In this document: positions 51,805-60,558 of the stretch, piece by piece
Numbering within the stretch: position 1 is the first letter of the stretch
Layout of the letters: each line of letters opens with the position of its first letter
Source: 3107 sp965216225
Lineage (GTDB): Bacteria > Pseudomonadota > Alphaproteobacteria > Rhodobacterales > Rhodobacteraceae
Reading direction: 5' to 3'
NCBI GenBank assembly: GCA_965216225.1
Contig: CBDCFF010000034.1
Span: 124,001 to 188,000 of the forward strand
Length of the DNA: 64,000 nucleotides
Translations under genes and position numbers: made by a program
The notes under the pieces: generated by a model
What the model was told of the DNA's origin: nothing
The model's input: only the letters and a program-made list of their open reading frames with translations
Database searches by the model: none

Positions 51805-51832
51805 CCTCAGCCTTCGCGCGCGGCGGCGACCC
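51805..51832. repeat. 28-bp direct repeat copy 3, in the dsbA coding end
   Basis: On the minus strand this copy encodes the last residues RVAAAREG and the stop of the DsbA-like gene, so it is probably the original from which copies 1 and 2 were made. Confidence 0.9.
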
Positions 51833-52559
51833 TCTCCTGCATCGCATTCAGGGGGATATAGCCCCGGATGAGTTCGCTGCCCACAACGAATGTCGGGGTG
51901 CCGCCGATTTGCAGGCGCTGCGCCAGCGCGCGATTGGCGGTGATTTCGGCGGCGACATCGTCCGAGTCCATCCGCGCCATGATCGCATCGGTGTCGAGAC
52001 CCAGTTCATCGGACGCGCGGCGCAGGGCTGCCTCCGTCACCTGCCCCCGGAAGGTCATCAGATAATCGCCGACGGTCTTGTAGTGTTCAGACCCCGCGAC
52101 CTGCTTCACGGCGATGGCGAATCTGGAAGACAGCGTGGATTCCTCGCCAAGGATCGGAAATTCCTTGACGATCAGACGGATATTGCCATCGCTGGCGAGC
52201 AGTTCGGCGACCTCCGGATGGGCGCGTTTGCAGTAGCCGCAGCGATAGTCGAGAAATTCGACCAGCGTCACATCGCCTTCGGGGTTGCCGCCGATATAGG
52301 AGTAGCCGTCATCGAACAGCGCTTCGGCATTGGCCGCGATCATCCCGGCGCCGGCTTCTGCCTCCTGCGCGGCCTGACGGTCTTCCAGAATCTGCACGGC
52401 CTCCATGATCACTTCGGGATTTTGCAGCAGATAGGCGCGGATTTCCGCCTGAAACGTGGCGCGTTCTTCCTGTGTCATGCTGTTCAGGTCGAATGCCCGC
52501 GCGGGGCCGGCTGATACGGTGATCGCCGCCAGTGCAGCAATCAGAAGGGTGCGTTTCAT
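51807..52559 (-). CDS. DsbA-family thiol:disulfide oxidoreductase
   Basis: 250 residues with signal peptide MKRTLLIAALAAITVSAGPA cleaved near ARA. An N-terminal helical arm (IRAYLLQNPEVIMEAVQILE) precedes a thioredoxin fold with FLDYRCGYCKRAHPEV (CGYC active site) and the cis-proline loop IGGTPTFVVG. The arm is typical of ScsC/Com1-like DsbA proteins, where it mediates oligomer formation. Periplasmic oxidoreductase or isomerase. It is the second gene after the M48 protease (17 bp apart). Confidence 0.93.
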   Translation of the reverse strand: MKRTLLIAALAAITVSAGPARAFDLNSMTQEERATFQAEIRAYLLQNPEVIMEAVQILEDRQAAQEAEAGAGMIAANAEALFDDGYSYIGGNPEGDVTLVEFLDYRCGYCKRAHPEVAELLASDGNIRLIVKEFPILGEESTLSSRFAIAVKQVAGSEHYKTVGDYLMTFRGQVTEAALRRASDELGLDTDAIMARMDSDDVAAEITANRALAQRLQIGGTPTFVVGSELIRGYIPLNAMQERVAAAREG

Positions 52560-52576
52560 CTGTTATCTCCACTGTT

Positions 52577-53914
52577 TTACGGTTTTGCCGCATTCAGAAC
52601 GTCCTGGGCCCGGTTCCAGCCGGGCGATCCGGGCGCCAGCAGGTCGCTTGCGCGCTTTGCATGGACCACCGCATCGGACGTGCGACCCAGAAGCGCGTAT
52701 CGCTCTGCGGTTGCAAGCGACGCCATGCCGTTATCGCCCAGCCTGGCATGGGCGAGCGCCAGATCGCGCAACATGCGGGGCTGGAACTTGTCGCCTGCGC
52801 GGGCGCGCTCCAGCACTTCCAGCGCCTTGCGATTGTCGGCGGCCGTATCCGAGGCCAGCAGCGCCCGGCCATAACCGGCAAGGATCAGCGGGTCGCGCGG
52901 GGCCAGCTCCACCGCGCGGGCATAGGCGGCCATGGCCTCTTTGAAGCGTCCGGATTCGTGGTGGATCTGGCCCTTGAGTTCCTGAACATAAGGATCGTCG
53001 GGGCGCAGGCGGGCGAGGGTGTTGACATTTTCGATGGCCTCGCCGAAATCCGGCATCCGCAGATAGGCGACAGCGCGTTTCATGAGCGTGACGGAGTCCG
53101 CCTCCGCCCCGCGCAACCGGCGGATCGTGCGCCTGGGATCGCCCAGAAACGCATCCAGCTTGCCACGGGCGCGGGCAAACCAGTAATCGCTGTCCGCATC
53201 GCCATCGCCCTGCGCAGCGTGCGCCGCCGCATAGCTGTGCGCCGCGCGCAGACGGTCGGCGGACAGCGGGTGGGTCAGGGCATAGGGGTCGCGCCGCTCG
53301 GTGGCCAGCGCCTCCTGTCCCTTGAAGATTTCCAGAACTTCGACCATTGCGGACACATCGACCCCCGCCTGCGCCATGTAATGCGCGGCGGATTGGTCGG
53401 CAGAGCTTTCTTCCCCCCGCGTATGAGCCAGAAACAGGCGCCGGGCGGTGCTGCCGCTGCCGATTGCCAGCCCGACGGCGGCCTGCGCATTGCCGGTGGC
53501 GGCGACCATCCCTGACAGCAGCAGGCCAAGCCCCGCAGCGGTGCGCGCGTTGCGGGCGTTCGCCACACGGCGGGTGATGTGGCCATTGACGATATGCGCA
53601 GCCTCATGGGCGATGACGGCCTGAAGCATCTCTGGCCGTTCCAGTTTGCGGATCAGGCCCGAATTGATGAAGATATGTTTTCCGTCGATCACAAAGGCAT
53701 TCAGCCGCTGGTCGTCGAGAACCAGAATTTTCACGCTTTCCGGCGACAGCCCCGCCGCATTGAGAATCGGCAGGGCGAGTTCATTCAGGGAATGTTCGAT
53801 CTCTGCATCGCGGATCAGGCTTTGCGCAAGGGCCGGGGAAAGACCGGTCAACAGCAGCAGCGCCGCTGCAAGCGCAACCGGCGCGGTTCTTCCCACAGAT
53901 ATGAAAGCGGCCAT
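52577..53914 (-). CDS. M48-family periplasmic metalloprotease with TPR domain (BepA/YfgC-like)
   Basis: 445 residues from ATG 53914 behind GGGGAAGG. Signal peptide core TAPVALAAALLLLTGLSPAL. The zinc motif HEAAHIVNGH lies near residue 115, with the third ligand in ESSADQSA. The C-terminal half has TPR-like helices (YVQELKGQIHHESGRFKEAM, LAPRDPLILAGYGRALL). BepA-type proteases watch over outer-membrane protein assembly; this role is likely. Same strand and operon as the DsbA-like gene. Confidence 0.93.
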   Translation of the reverse strand: MAAFISVGRTAPVALAAALLLLTGLSPALAQSLIRDAEIEHSLNELALPILNAAGLSPESVKILVLDDQRLNAFVIDGKHIFINSGLIRKLERPEMLQAVIAHEAAHIVNGHITRRVANARNARTAAGLGLLLSGMVAATGNAQAAVGLAIGSGSTARRLFLAHTRGEESSADQSAAHYMAQAGVDVSAMVEVLEIFKGQEALATERRDPYALTHPLSADRLRAAHSYAAAHAAQGDGDADSDYWFARARGKLDAFLGDPRRTIRRLRGAEADSVTLMKRAVAYLRMPDFGEAIENVNTLARLRPDDPYVQELKGQIHHESGRFKEAMAAYARAVELAPRDPLILAGYGRALLASDTAADNRKALEVLERARAGDKFQPRMLRDLALAHARLGDNGMASLATAERYALLGRTSDAVVHAKRASDLLAPGSPGWNRAQDVLNAAKP

Positions 53915-53971
53915 TGACCTTCCCCGATTGCACCGGAAAAACCCGGTGGGTGCGACTGTAAGGAAAGATTG

Positions 53972-54262
53972 ATGCAAAGTTCAAGGCGTGGCGAGGTCGA
54001 TCCCTTCATTGTGATGGATGTGATGGAGGCGGCGCGCCGGGCAGAGGCCGCTGGCTGGCACATCCGGCCGGCACATCATTCATATGGAGGTGGGTCAGCC
54101 CGGAACGCTGGCGGCGATGGAGCGTGATCCGCTGGGCTATTCGGTCAGCCTCGGCATTCCGGCGCTGCGCGAACGCATTGCCCGGCTTTACGGGGACCGC
54201 TACGGGGTTGACCTTGACCCCGGCCGGGTGGTGGTGACATCCGGTTCGTCGGGCGCGCCATG
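53972..54262 (+). pseudogene. Class I aminotransferase N-terminal remnant
   Basis: QSSRRGEVDPFIVMDVMEAA then, after a frame change, IIHMEVGQPGT, LGYSVSLGIPALRERIARLY and RVVVTSGSSGA are all parts of the N-terminal third of an aspartate-type aminotransferase. The cofactor lysine region and the rest of the gene are absent, with at least one internal deletion and a frameshift. The sequence ends at 54262, 108 bp before mrcA. Confidence 0.85.
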
Positions 54263-54369
54263 AGCCGGGGCCGGGGCCGGAATGCAGCCCGGCGCGTTTT
54301 GGCGGTTGTGTTTTGACCTGGCCGCAGGGCGGGTCTATATATGGCGGGGACTTGAAAAGGGGCCGTTGC

Positions 54370-56940
54370 GTGATCCGGCACATACTTTCCTTCTGCGGAA
54401 CGATCTTCGCCCTGCTGACGCAGGGTGCGCTGGTTGCGGTGCTGGGCGTCGGAGCGGTGTTTCTGGCCTATGGCCGCGAACTGCCCAACCACGAGCAACT
54501 GGCGCAATACACCCCCGCCACGATCAGCCGCATTTATTCGGCCGAGGGGCGGATCATCGACGAATTTGCCCGTGAACGGCGGTTGTTCGCCGCTGCCGGG
54601 GATATTCCCGATCTGGTGAAGCAGGCTTTCATCTCTGCCGAGGACAAGAATTTCCATCGCCACAGGGGCTATGACCTGCGCGGGATCGGCGCGGCGATCT
54701 ATGAGGCGGTGCAGTCGGGGGGCGCGAATGTACGCGGCGCCTCGACCATCACACAACAGGTGACGAAGAACTTTCTTCTGGGGGGCGAACGCCGGATCGC
54801 GCGCAAGATCAAGGAAATCATCCTTGCCACCCGGATCGAGAAAACCCTGGGCAAGGATCGGATTCTGGAGCTTTATCTGAACGAGATTTATCTGGGCGCC
54901 AATTCCTATGGCGTCGCGGCGGCGGCGCAGACCTATTTCAACAGGACGCTGTCGGAACTGGATGCCGGAGAAGCCGCCTATCTGGCCGCCCTGCCCAAGA
55001 AACCCGCCGACCTGCATCCGGTGCGCAACCATGAGAATGCCGTGGATCGCCGGAACTTCGTGCTGCGCGAAATGCGCGAGAACGGATACCTGTCGGAGGA
55101 CGCCTATCAGAGCGCGCGGGCGGCGCCGTTGCGCTCTGTCCAGAATGGCGATTACCCCGCGTTCCGCACGGCGCTGCCGCCACGGGACTATTTCACCGAT
55201 GAAATCCGCCGTCAGCTGAGCCGTGATCTTGGCGAAGAGGATTTCTTTACTGCCGGTTATTCCGTAAGGGCGACCGTGGATCAGGAGTTGCAGCCGGTTG
55301 CCGCGACCTCCTTGCAGCGCGCGCTGGAAGAGTACGACCGGGCGCAGGGGGTGTGGCGGGGCACCGGGCTGACCCTGCCTGCGGATGTGCTGGAGACCGA
55401 GGCCGCCTGGCGCACGGCGCTGTCAGAGGTGGGGATTTCACGCGACATCGGGCTGGATGGCGGCTGGTATCCGGCGGTGGTGCTGGAGGTCGGCGGCACC
55501 CATGCCGGGATCGGGATCGAAGGCGTGGAGGACGACGGGGACGGCCACTGGATTGCGCCGGAGGATGTGCGCTGGGCGCGTCCCCGCCGCGAAGATGGCT
55601 CTTCGGGGCCGCAGGCGGCAGCCGCAGGGGATTTGCTGGAAGTGGGCGATGTCGTGCATGTCCGCGCAATCACCGCTGATGCCGATGGCAGTTTCGTGCG
55701 CTGGTCGCTGCGGCAGGTGCCCGAGGTGCAGGGCGGCTTTGTCGCAATGGATGTGAACACCGGCCGGGTGCTGGCGATGCAGGGCGGGTTTTCCTATCAG
55801 CATTCGGTGTTCAACCGCGCCACGCAGGCGGACCGGCAGCCGGGGTCTTCGTTCAAGCCGTTCGTTTATGCGGTGGCGCTGGACAGCGGGTTCACCCCCG
55901 CCACGATCATCGTGGACGCCCCCATCGAGGTGGACACCGGCGCGGGCATCTGGCGGCCCCGGAATGCGTCGCGTCAATTCTACGGCCCGACGCCGCTGCG
56001 CACCGGCATCGAACGTTCCCGGAACCTGATGACGGTGCGGCTGGCGCAGGAAATCGGGATGGAGACGGTCGCCCGGTATGCCGAGCATTTCGGCGTTTAT
56101 GACCGGATGAATGCGTATCTTTCGAACGCGCTGGGCGCGCAGGAAACCACACTTTACAGGATGGCGGCGGCCTATGCGATGTTCGCGAACGGCGGGCGGC
56201 GGATCGAACCGTCGCTGGTGGACCGGGTGCAGAACCGCTGGGGTGAGACGATCTATCGCCATGATCAGCGGGATTGCGTGGACTGCGACAGCGACCGGAT
56301 TGCCGAAGGGTTTGGCCCGCGCATCGTCAGCGACCGCGAACGGGTGATGAATGCAGTCACCGCGTATCAGTTGACCCTGATGATGCAGGGGGTTGTCGAG
56401 CGCGGCACGGCGGCGGGGCGGGTGGCGCTGAATGTGCCGGTTGCGGGCAAGACGGGGACGACCAACGACACCAGGGATGTGTGGTTCATCGGCTTTACCT
56501 CGAACATCGTGGCAGGCTGCTATATCGGTTTTGACCGCCCGCGCACGCTGGGGCGCGGGGTTTACGGAGGCAATACCTGCGGGCCGGTCTTCAACCGGTT
56601 CATGCAGGCGGCCACGGCGAAATACGGGGGCGGGCCGTTCGAAGTGCCCGAAGGCGGGCAATTCATCAATATCGACCGGTTCAGCGGCGCCCGCCTGCCC
56701 GACGATGCCCGGGGAGAGCATGTGGTCGCCGAGTATTTTCGCTTGGGCGAGGAACCGGTGTTCGGTATATCCGGCATGATCGACGGCGGGTTCGCCATGG
56801 GCGCCAACCTGCCCCTGTTCGCCCCTGGTGAGGGCGATGATCACGGCCAGGGCCGGACGGTCACGACCTCTGACGGCGGCACCGCACGGGTGGGTGGCCG
56901 GGCGACTTCGGAATCACTGTCCTCCGGCGGGCTTTACTGA
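54370..56940 (+). CDS. mrcA: Penicillin-binding protein 1A
   Basis: 856 residues. GTG 54370 follows AAGGGG; the open frame upstream is not conserved. An N-terminal membrane anchor (FALLTQGALVAVLGVGAVFL) precedes the GT51 transglycosylase domain with EDKNFHRHRGYDLRGI and ASTITQQVTKNFLLG. An OB-like insert follows, then the transpeptidase domain with QPGSSFKPFVYA (SxxK), SRNLMTVRL (SxN) and VAGKTGTTND (KTG). It polymerises and cross-links peptidoglycan in the periplasm. Single gene with prfB 83 bp downstream. Confidence 0.96.
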   Translation: MIRHILSFCGTIFALLTQGALVAVLGVGAVFLAYGRELPNHEQLAQYTPATISRIYSAEGRIIDEFARERRLFAAAGDIPDLVKQAFISAEDKNFHRHRGYDLRGIGAAIYEAVQSGGANVRGASTITQQVTKNFLLGGERRIARKIKEIILATRIEKTLGKDRILELYLNEIYLGANSYGVAAAAQTYFNRTLSELDAGEAAYLAALPKKPADLHPVRNHENAVDRRNFVLREMRENGYLSEDAYQSARAAPLRSVQNGDYPAFRTALPPRDYFTDEIRRQLSRDLGEEDFFTAGYSVRATVDQELQPVAATSLQRALEEYDRAQGVWRGTGLTLPADVLETEAAWRTALSEVGISRDIGLDGGWYPAVVLEVGGTHAGIGIEGVEDDGDGHWIAPEDVRWARPRREDGSSGPQAAAAGDLLEVGDVVHVRAITADADGSFVRWSLRQVPEVQGGFVAMDVNTGRVLAMQGGFSYQHSVFNRATQADRQPGSSFKPFVYAVALDSGFTPATIIVDAPIEVDTGAGIWRPRNASRQFYGPTPLRTGIERSRNLMTVRLAQEIGMETVARYAEHFGVYDRMNAYLSNALGAQETTLYRMAAAYAMFANGGRRIEPSLVDRVQNRWGETIYRHDQRDCVDCDSDRIAEGFGPRIVSDRERVMNAVTAYQLTLMMQGVVERGTAAGRVALNVPVAGKTGTTNDTRDVWFIGFTSNIVAGCYIGFDRPRTLGRGVYGGNTCGPVFNRFMQAATAKYGGGPFEVPEGGQFINIDRFSGARLPDDARGEHVVAEYFRLGEEPVFGISGMIDGGFAMGANLPLFAPGEGDDHGQGRTVTTSDGGTARVGGRATSESLSSGGLY

Positions 56941-57023
56941 CGTTACCGACGTTACCGATCTTGTTCAGGTGCCTGCGCATTGCTATCACGCGGGGCAGAA
57001 AGACCATCGAAGGGCGGGCGACC

Positions 57024-58151
57024 ATGCGGGCGGAAATTCAGAATATCGTGGCGGCGGTCGAAAAATCGCTGGCGCTGCTGAGGCAGCGCATGGACTGGGA
57101 AACCTCCGGGTATCGCCTGGAGGAGTTCAATGCGCGGGTCGAGGATCCGGGTCTGTGGAACGATTCGGCCAGGGCGCAGGCGTTGATGCGGGACCGGCAG
57201 AACCTCGTCGATGCGATCGACACCTGCAAGGGGATCGCGCAGGAGCTTGCGGACAATGTGGGACTGATCGAACTGGGCGAGACGGAGGGCGACGCGGATG
57301 TCGTCGCCGAGGCGGAAACCGCCCTGAAGGCCCTGCATGTCCGCGCCGCCGGGAAAGAGCTGGAGGCGCTTCTAGATGGTGAGGCGGACGGCAATGACAC
57401 GTTTCTCGAAATCAATTCCGGGGCTGGCGGCACGGAAAGCTGCGACTGGGCCTCGATGCTGGCGCGGATGTATGTCCGCTGGGCCGAGAAACGGGGGTTC
57501 ACGGTGGAACTGCAATCGGAAAGCCCCGGCGAGGAGACCGGTATCAAATCCGCCGCCTACAAGATCAGCGGCAGGAACGCCTATGGCTGGCTGAAATCGG
57601 AATCCGGCGTGCATCGGCTGGTGCGAATCTCGCCCTATGACAGTTCGGCGCGGCGGCATACGTCTTTCAGTTCCGTCTGGGTCTACCCGGTGGTTGACGA
57701 CAATATAGAGATCGGGGTGAACCCGGCCGATATTCGCATCGACACCTACCGGTCTTCGGGCGCGGGCGGTCAGCATGTGAACACCACCGACTCGGCGGTT
57801 CGCATCACCCACCATCCGACGGGCATCGTGGTGACGAGTTCCGAGAAATCCCAGCACCAGAACCGCGACATCGCCATGAAGGCGCTGAAATCGCGGTTGT
57901 ATCAACTGGAACTGGACAGGCGGAATGCCGCGATCACCGAGGCGCATGAAAGCAAGGGCGATGCAGGTTGGGGGAATCAGATACGGTCTTATGTGCTGCA
58001 ACCCTATCAGATGGTGAAGGACCTGCGGACGGGGTTCGAGACCTCTGACACGCAGGGGGTTCTGGATGGTGGTCTGGACAGGCTGATGGCGGCGGCGCTG
58101 GCGATGAAGGTGTCAGGCATGTCGCGCGCCGGGGCGCTGACGGAAGAATAG
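57024..58151 (+). CDS. prfB: Peptide chain release factor 2
   Basis: 375 residues from ATG 57024, with GAAGGGCG upstream. GAGGQHVNTTDSAVRITH holds the GGQ catalytic motif. The stop-codon recognition tripeptide, SPF in Escherichia coli RF2, reads SPY here (RISPYDSSARRHTSF). The gene is a single frame with no TGA-containing programmed frameshift at the start. It terminates translation at UGA/UAA. The 246 bp that follow (58152-58397) show no gene. Confidence 0.96.
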   Translation: MRAEIQNIVAAVEKSLALLRQRMDWETSGYRLEEFNARVEDPGLWNDSARAQALMRDRQNLVDAIDTCKGIAQELADNVGLIELGETEGDADVVAEAETALKALHVRAAGKELEALLDGEADGNDTFLEINSGAGGTESCDWASMLARMYVRWAEKRGFTVELQSESPGEETGIKSAAYKISGRNAYGWLKSESGVHRLVRISPYDSSARRHTSFSSVWVYPVVDDNIEIGVNPADIRIDTYRSSGAGGQHVNTTDSAVRITHHPTGIVVTSSEKSQHQNRDIAMKALKSRLYQLELDRRNAAITEAHESKGDAGWGNQIRSYVLQPYQMVKDLRTGFETSDTQGVLDGGLDRLMAAALAMKVSGMSRAGALTEE

Positions 58152-58397
58152 CCGCCAACAGTCGCCGGGCCATTCGCGCAACCGACGGTTTCGGCGTATC
58201 CCATGCGCAGGGGTCAGCCGTCGCCCGGAGGTCGTCTGGCGGCGGGATGACCGGCGGCTTTCATCCATCCGCGCGAACATGGCGGCGGTTTTTCCGCTCC
58301 GGTTCTTCATTGCCCTTGCCCGCATGATCGCCGCCCTGTCCATGGGGCTGTCGATTGTGCGGCCCCTTCCCGCGCCGTTCCATGTCCGGCGCGCCGG

Positions 58398-58907
58398 TCA
58401 GGAGGTTCTGACAGTGGCCTTGGCGGTGGCCTGCGCGTCGGTGGCGGCGTTGCTCAGCGGGTCGTCCTTGCGTTTTACCGAGCCTTCGAAATGAGCGCCG
58501 GATTCGACCGCGATCGTCTTGTGAATGATGTCGCCCTCAACCCGCGCGGTAGAGGTCAGGCGCACTTTCAGCCCGCGCACGCAGCCGATCACGCGGCCAT
58601 TGACCACGATGTCATCGGCCACCACTTCGCCCTTGACGGTGGCGCCTTCGCCCACGGTCAGCAGATGGGCGCGAATGTCGCCTTCGACCTGTCCTTCGAT
58701 CTGAATGTCGCCGGTTGTCTTGATATTGCCCTTGACGTGCAGGTCCGATGACAGTGTCGATGCCGGGGGCTTTGGCTTGGGGGGCGTGTCGCGTACCGGG
58801 GCGGTTCCGGTTCCCGATGCGTCGGCAGCCGATGCCGCCGCCGCCCTGTCCGATGCCGCCGCATCCTGCTTCGGACCGGGTTCGTTGATTCTGCTTTTAG
58901 AAAACAT
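58398..58907 (-). CDS. Bactofilin-family cytoskeletal protein
   Basis: 169 residues. A disordered Ala/Pro N-terminus is followed by the bactofilin beta-helix (SSDLHVKGNIKTTGDIQIEG, VEGDIRAHLLTVGEGATVKG, ADDIVVNGRVIGCVRG) with a short turn repeat per ~18 residues. Bactofilins polymerise without nucleotide and place cell-wall enzymes. The start overlaps the stop of the M23 peptidase gene by 11 nt, a conserved pairing that suggests the two act together in cell shape. Confidence 0.94.
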   Translation of the reverse strand: MFSKSRINEPGPKQDAAASDRAAAASAADASGTGTAPVRDTPPKPKPPASTLSSDLHVKGNIKTTGDIQIEGQVEGDIRAHLLTVGEGATVKGEVVADDIVVNGRVIGCVRGLKVRLTSTARVEGDIIHKTIAVESGAHFEGSVKRKDDPLSNAATDAQATAKATVRTS

Positions 58908-60228
58908 CTCGTGCTGCCCTGATGTAATTCATTGGATTGACGGGTTCGCCGCCTTCGCGGATTTCATAGTGTAGATGGGTTCCGGTCGAGCGTCCAGTGT
59001 TCCCCATATCACCAATGCGATCCCCGCGCGAGACCCTTTGTCCGGGTTTCACCCGAATGCGCGATAAATGGGCATAGCTGGTCTCTATCCCGAAATCGTG
59101 CCGGACCCTGATCAGGCGGCCATATCCGCCCTGCGAGCCGGCGTGAATGACCACGCCGTCGCCGGTCGCATGGACCGGCGTGCCGGAGGCACCGGCAAAA
59201 TCCGTGCCATTGTGCATTCTGCCCCAGCGCGGGCCGAAACCGGACGTGTATCTGAATGCGGCTTTCACCGGAATGTCGAACGGCATTTTCTCTGCCGCGA
59301 TGCGGTACATGTTCACCCGGTCCAGCTTTTCCAGGACCGCCTGTGCGCGAAGGCTGTCGGGGTCGGGGGTCTGGTCGCCGGTCGGGGAGATCAGTGGCGT
59401 GAGGGGACCGCCGAGGCCGGAATAGCCGCGCCGGATCAGTTCGATGATCCGGTCCGGCTGATGGCCCGCGCTTCGGAACATCTCATCAAGCGGGGACAGG
59501 GTAATCGCCACCGCCTCTTCCAGTTGCTGGAATATCCGGTCGTTGCGTTCATCCGTCAGGCGGGCCTCGTGCAGAAGATCGTCGATGCGATCCCGGGCCG
59601 CGGCGGCATCCGCGGCAATCCGGCCACGTTCGCCGGCTGTGGTGTCCAGCGCATCTGCGAGGAAATCGACGGCGGCCTCCATATCCGCCATATGGGCGAG
59701 CTGACGGTCGAGATCCTCATCCCTGCCTTCCAGCTTGCTGCGCATTGCCTGCATCCCGGTTCGCGCGGCGTCCCTTTCCCGGATGGTCCGGCGCAGTGTC
59801 GATTGAATGGCGTCGAGGCCCTTTTCAAGCTCGTGGCGGCGCTGTTCCAAAGCCAGCAGGGCGGATTGCATTTGTGACATCCTGCGCCACGCGACGGAAA
59901 AGCGTTCCTGCGCGGCGTGAGCCTCTTCGCCTCGGCGGTCGCGGTCCTGCGACACGGCGTTCAGGCGCTGCTCATAAAGCGCCTGCGCGCGCCTGGCGTT
60001 TTCACGCACGTTGCCGGAGCCGATGGTGTCCGCGAGCAGAATGACGCTGGCGATGACGCTCCAGGCAACGAAGGCGGCGGTGCCGCAAAGCGCCGTGACC
60101 TGAGCGGCCGGAGACAAGCGAACGAAGCGTGTATCGGTATCGGAGCGGAGGAACAATCGACGTTCGGGAAAGCGCCTGCAAAGCGCTGCCCGGAATTTCT
60201 GTCCAAGCGTAGAAACCACTGTTCCCAT
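58897..60228 (-). CDS. M23-family peptidoglycan endopeptidase with coiled coil
   Basis: 443 residues from ATG 60228 (MGTVVSTLGQKF); in-frame ATGs at 60309 and 60327 are possible but lack support. A transmembrane helix (VTALCGTAAFVAWSVIASVI) sits near residue 50, followed by a long coiled coil (residues ~80-250) and a C-terminal LytM domain with HNGTDFAGASGTPVHATGDG, TSYAHLSRI and HLHYEIR. The zinc ligands H-D, HxH are intact, so it should be active, unlike degenerate activator forms. Inner-membrane anchored with the enzyme in the periplasm; works with the bactofilin next to it. Confidence 0.92.
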   Translation of the reverse strand: MGTVVSTLGQKFRAALCRRFPERRLFLRSDTDTRFVRLSPAAQVTALCGTAAFVAWSVIASVILLADTIGSGNVRENARRAQALYEQRLNAVSQDRDRRGEEAHAAQERFSVAWRRMSQMQSALLALEQRRHELEKGLDAIQSTLRRTIRERDAARTGMQAMRSKLEGRDEDLDRQLAHMADMEAAVDFLADALDTTAGERGRIAADAAAARDRIDDLLHEARLTDERNDRIFQQLEEAVAITLSPLDEMFRSAGHQPDRIIELIRRGYSGLGGPLTPLISPTGDQTPDPDSLRAQAVLEKLDRVNMYRIAAEKMPFDIPVKAAFRYTSGFGPRWGRMHNGTDFAGASGTPVHATGDGVVIHAGSQGGYGRLIRVRHDFGIETSYAHLSRIRVKPGQRVSRGDRIGDMGNTGRSTGTHLHYEIREGGEPVNPMNYIRAARDVF

Positions 60229-60558
60229 TCCCCGTCCCCGTCCATTCCTGTTCAGCAGCCGCGACCTGTCGGCAATGGGGCGCCGACGAATCACGATTTT
60301 CTTAACCATCGGCAGGCGGGATCGCAAATTCTATCGGCGGATTGCGGTGTCTGCATCGGGTCCATCCGGCAGAAAACCGCCGATAATCCGCCGCTGCCGG
60401 GCTTCCCGTTTCGATTTCCTGCACAGGGAACAGGCGCAGGGAACCGGTACGGAAAACTTGCCCGCTCCGTGTGGCGGCGGCCGGCATTTTGTTTTACGCT
60501 TGTCAGCGACGGGATCGGGATGAAAAGCGGAACGCCCCGAACCGCAGCAAGAGGCGGG

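Noticed and set aside
51744..51832. A second mini-CRISPR (two 28-bp repeats, 33-bp spacer, 61-bp period)
   Set aside because: One repeat is the coding end of the DsbA-like gene and a third copy lies 3.8 kb away without spacing. Repeat sequence and context fit a duplicated gene end better than a CRISPR.
59917..60558. Upstream extension of the AsmA-like frame over the M23 gene
   Set aside because: It is antisense to a well-supported peptidase gene and lacks any signal or membrane segment before MSEISH.
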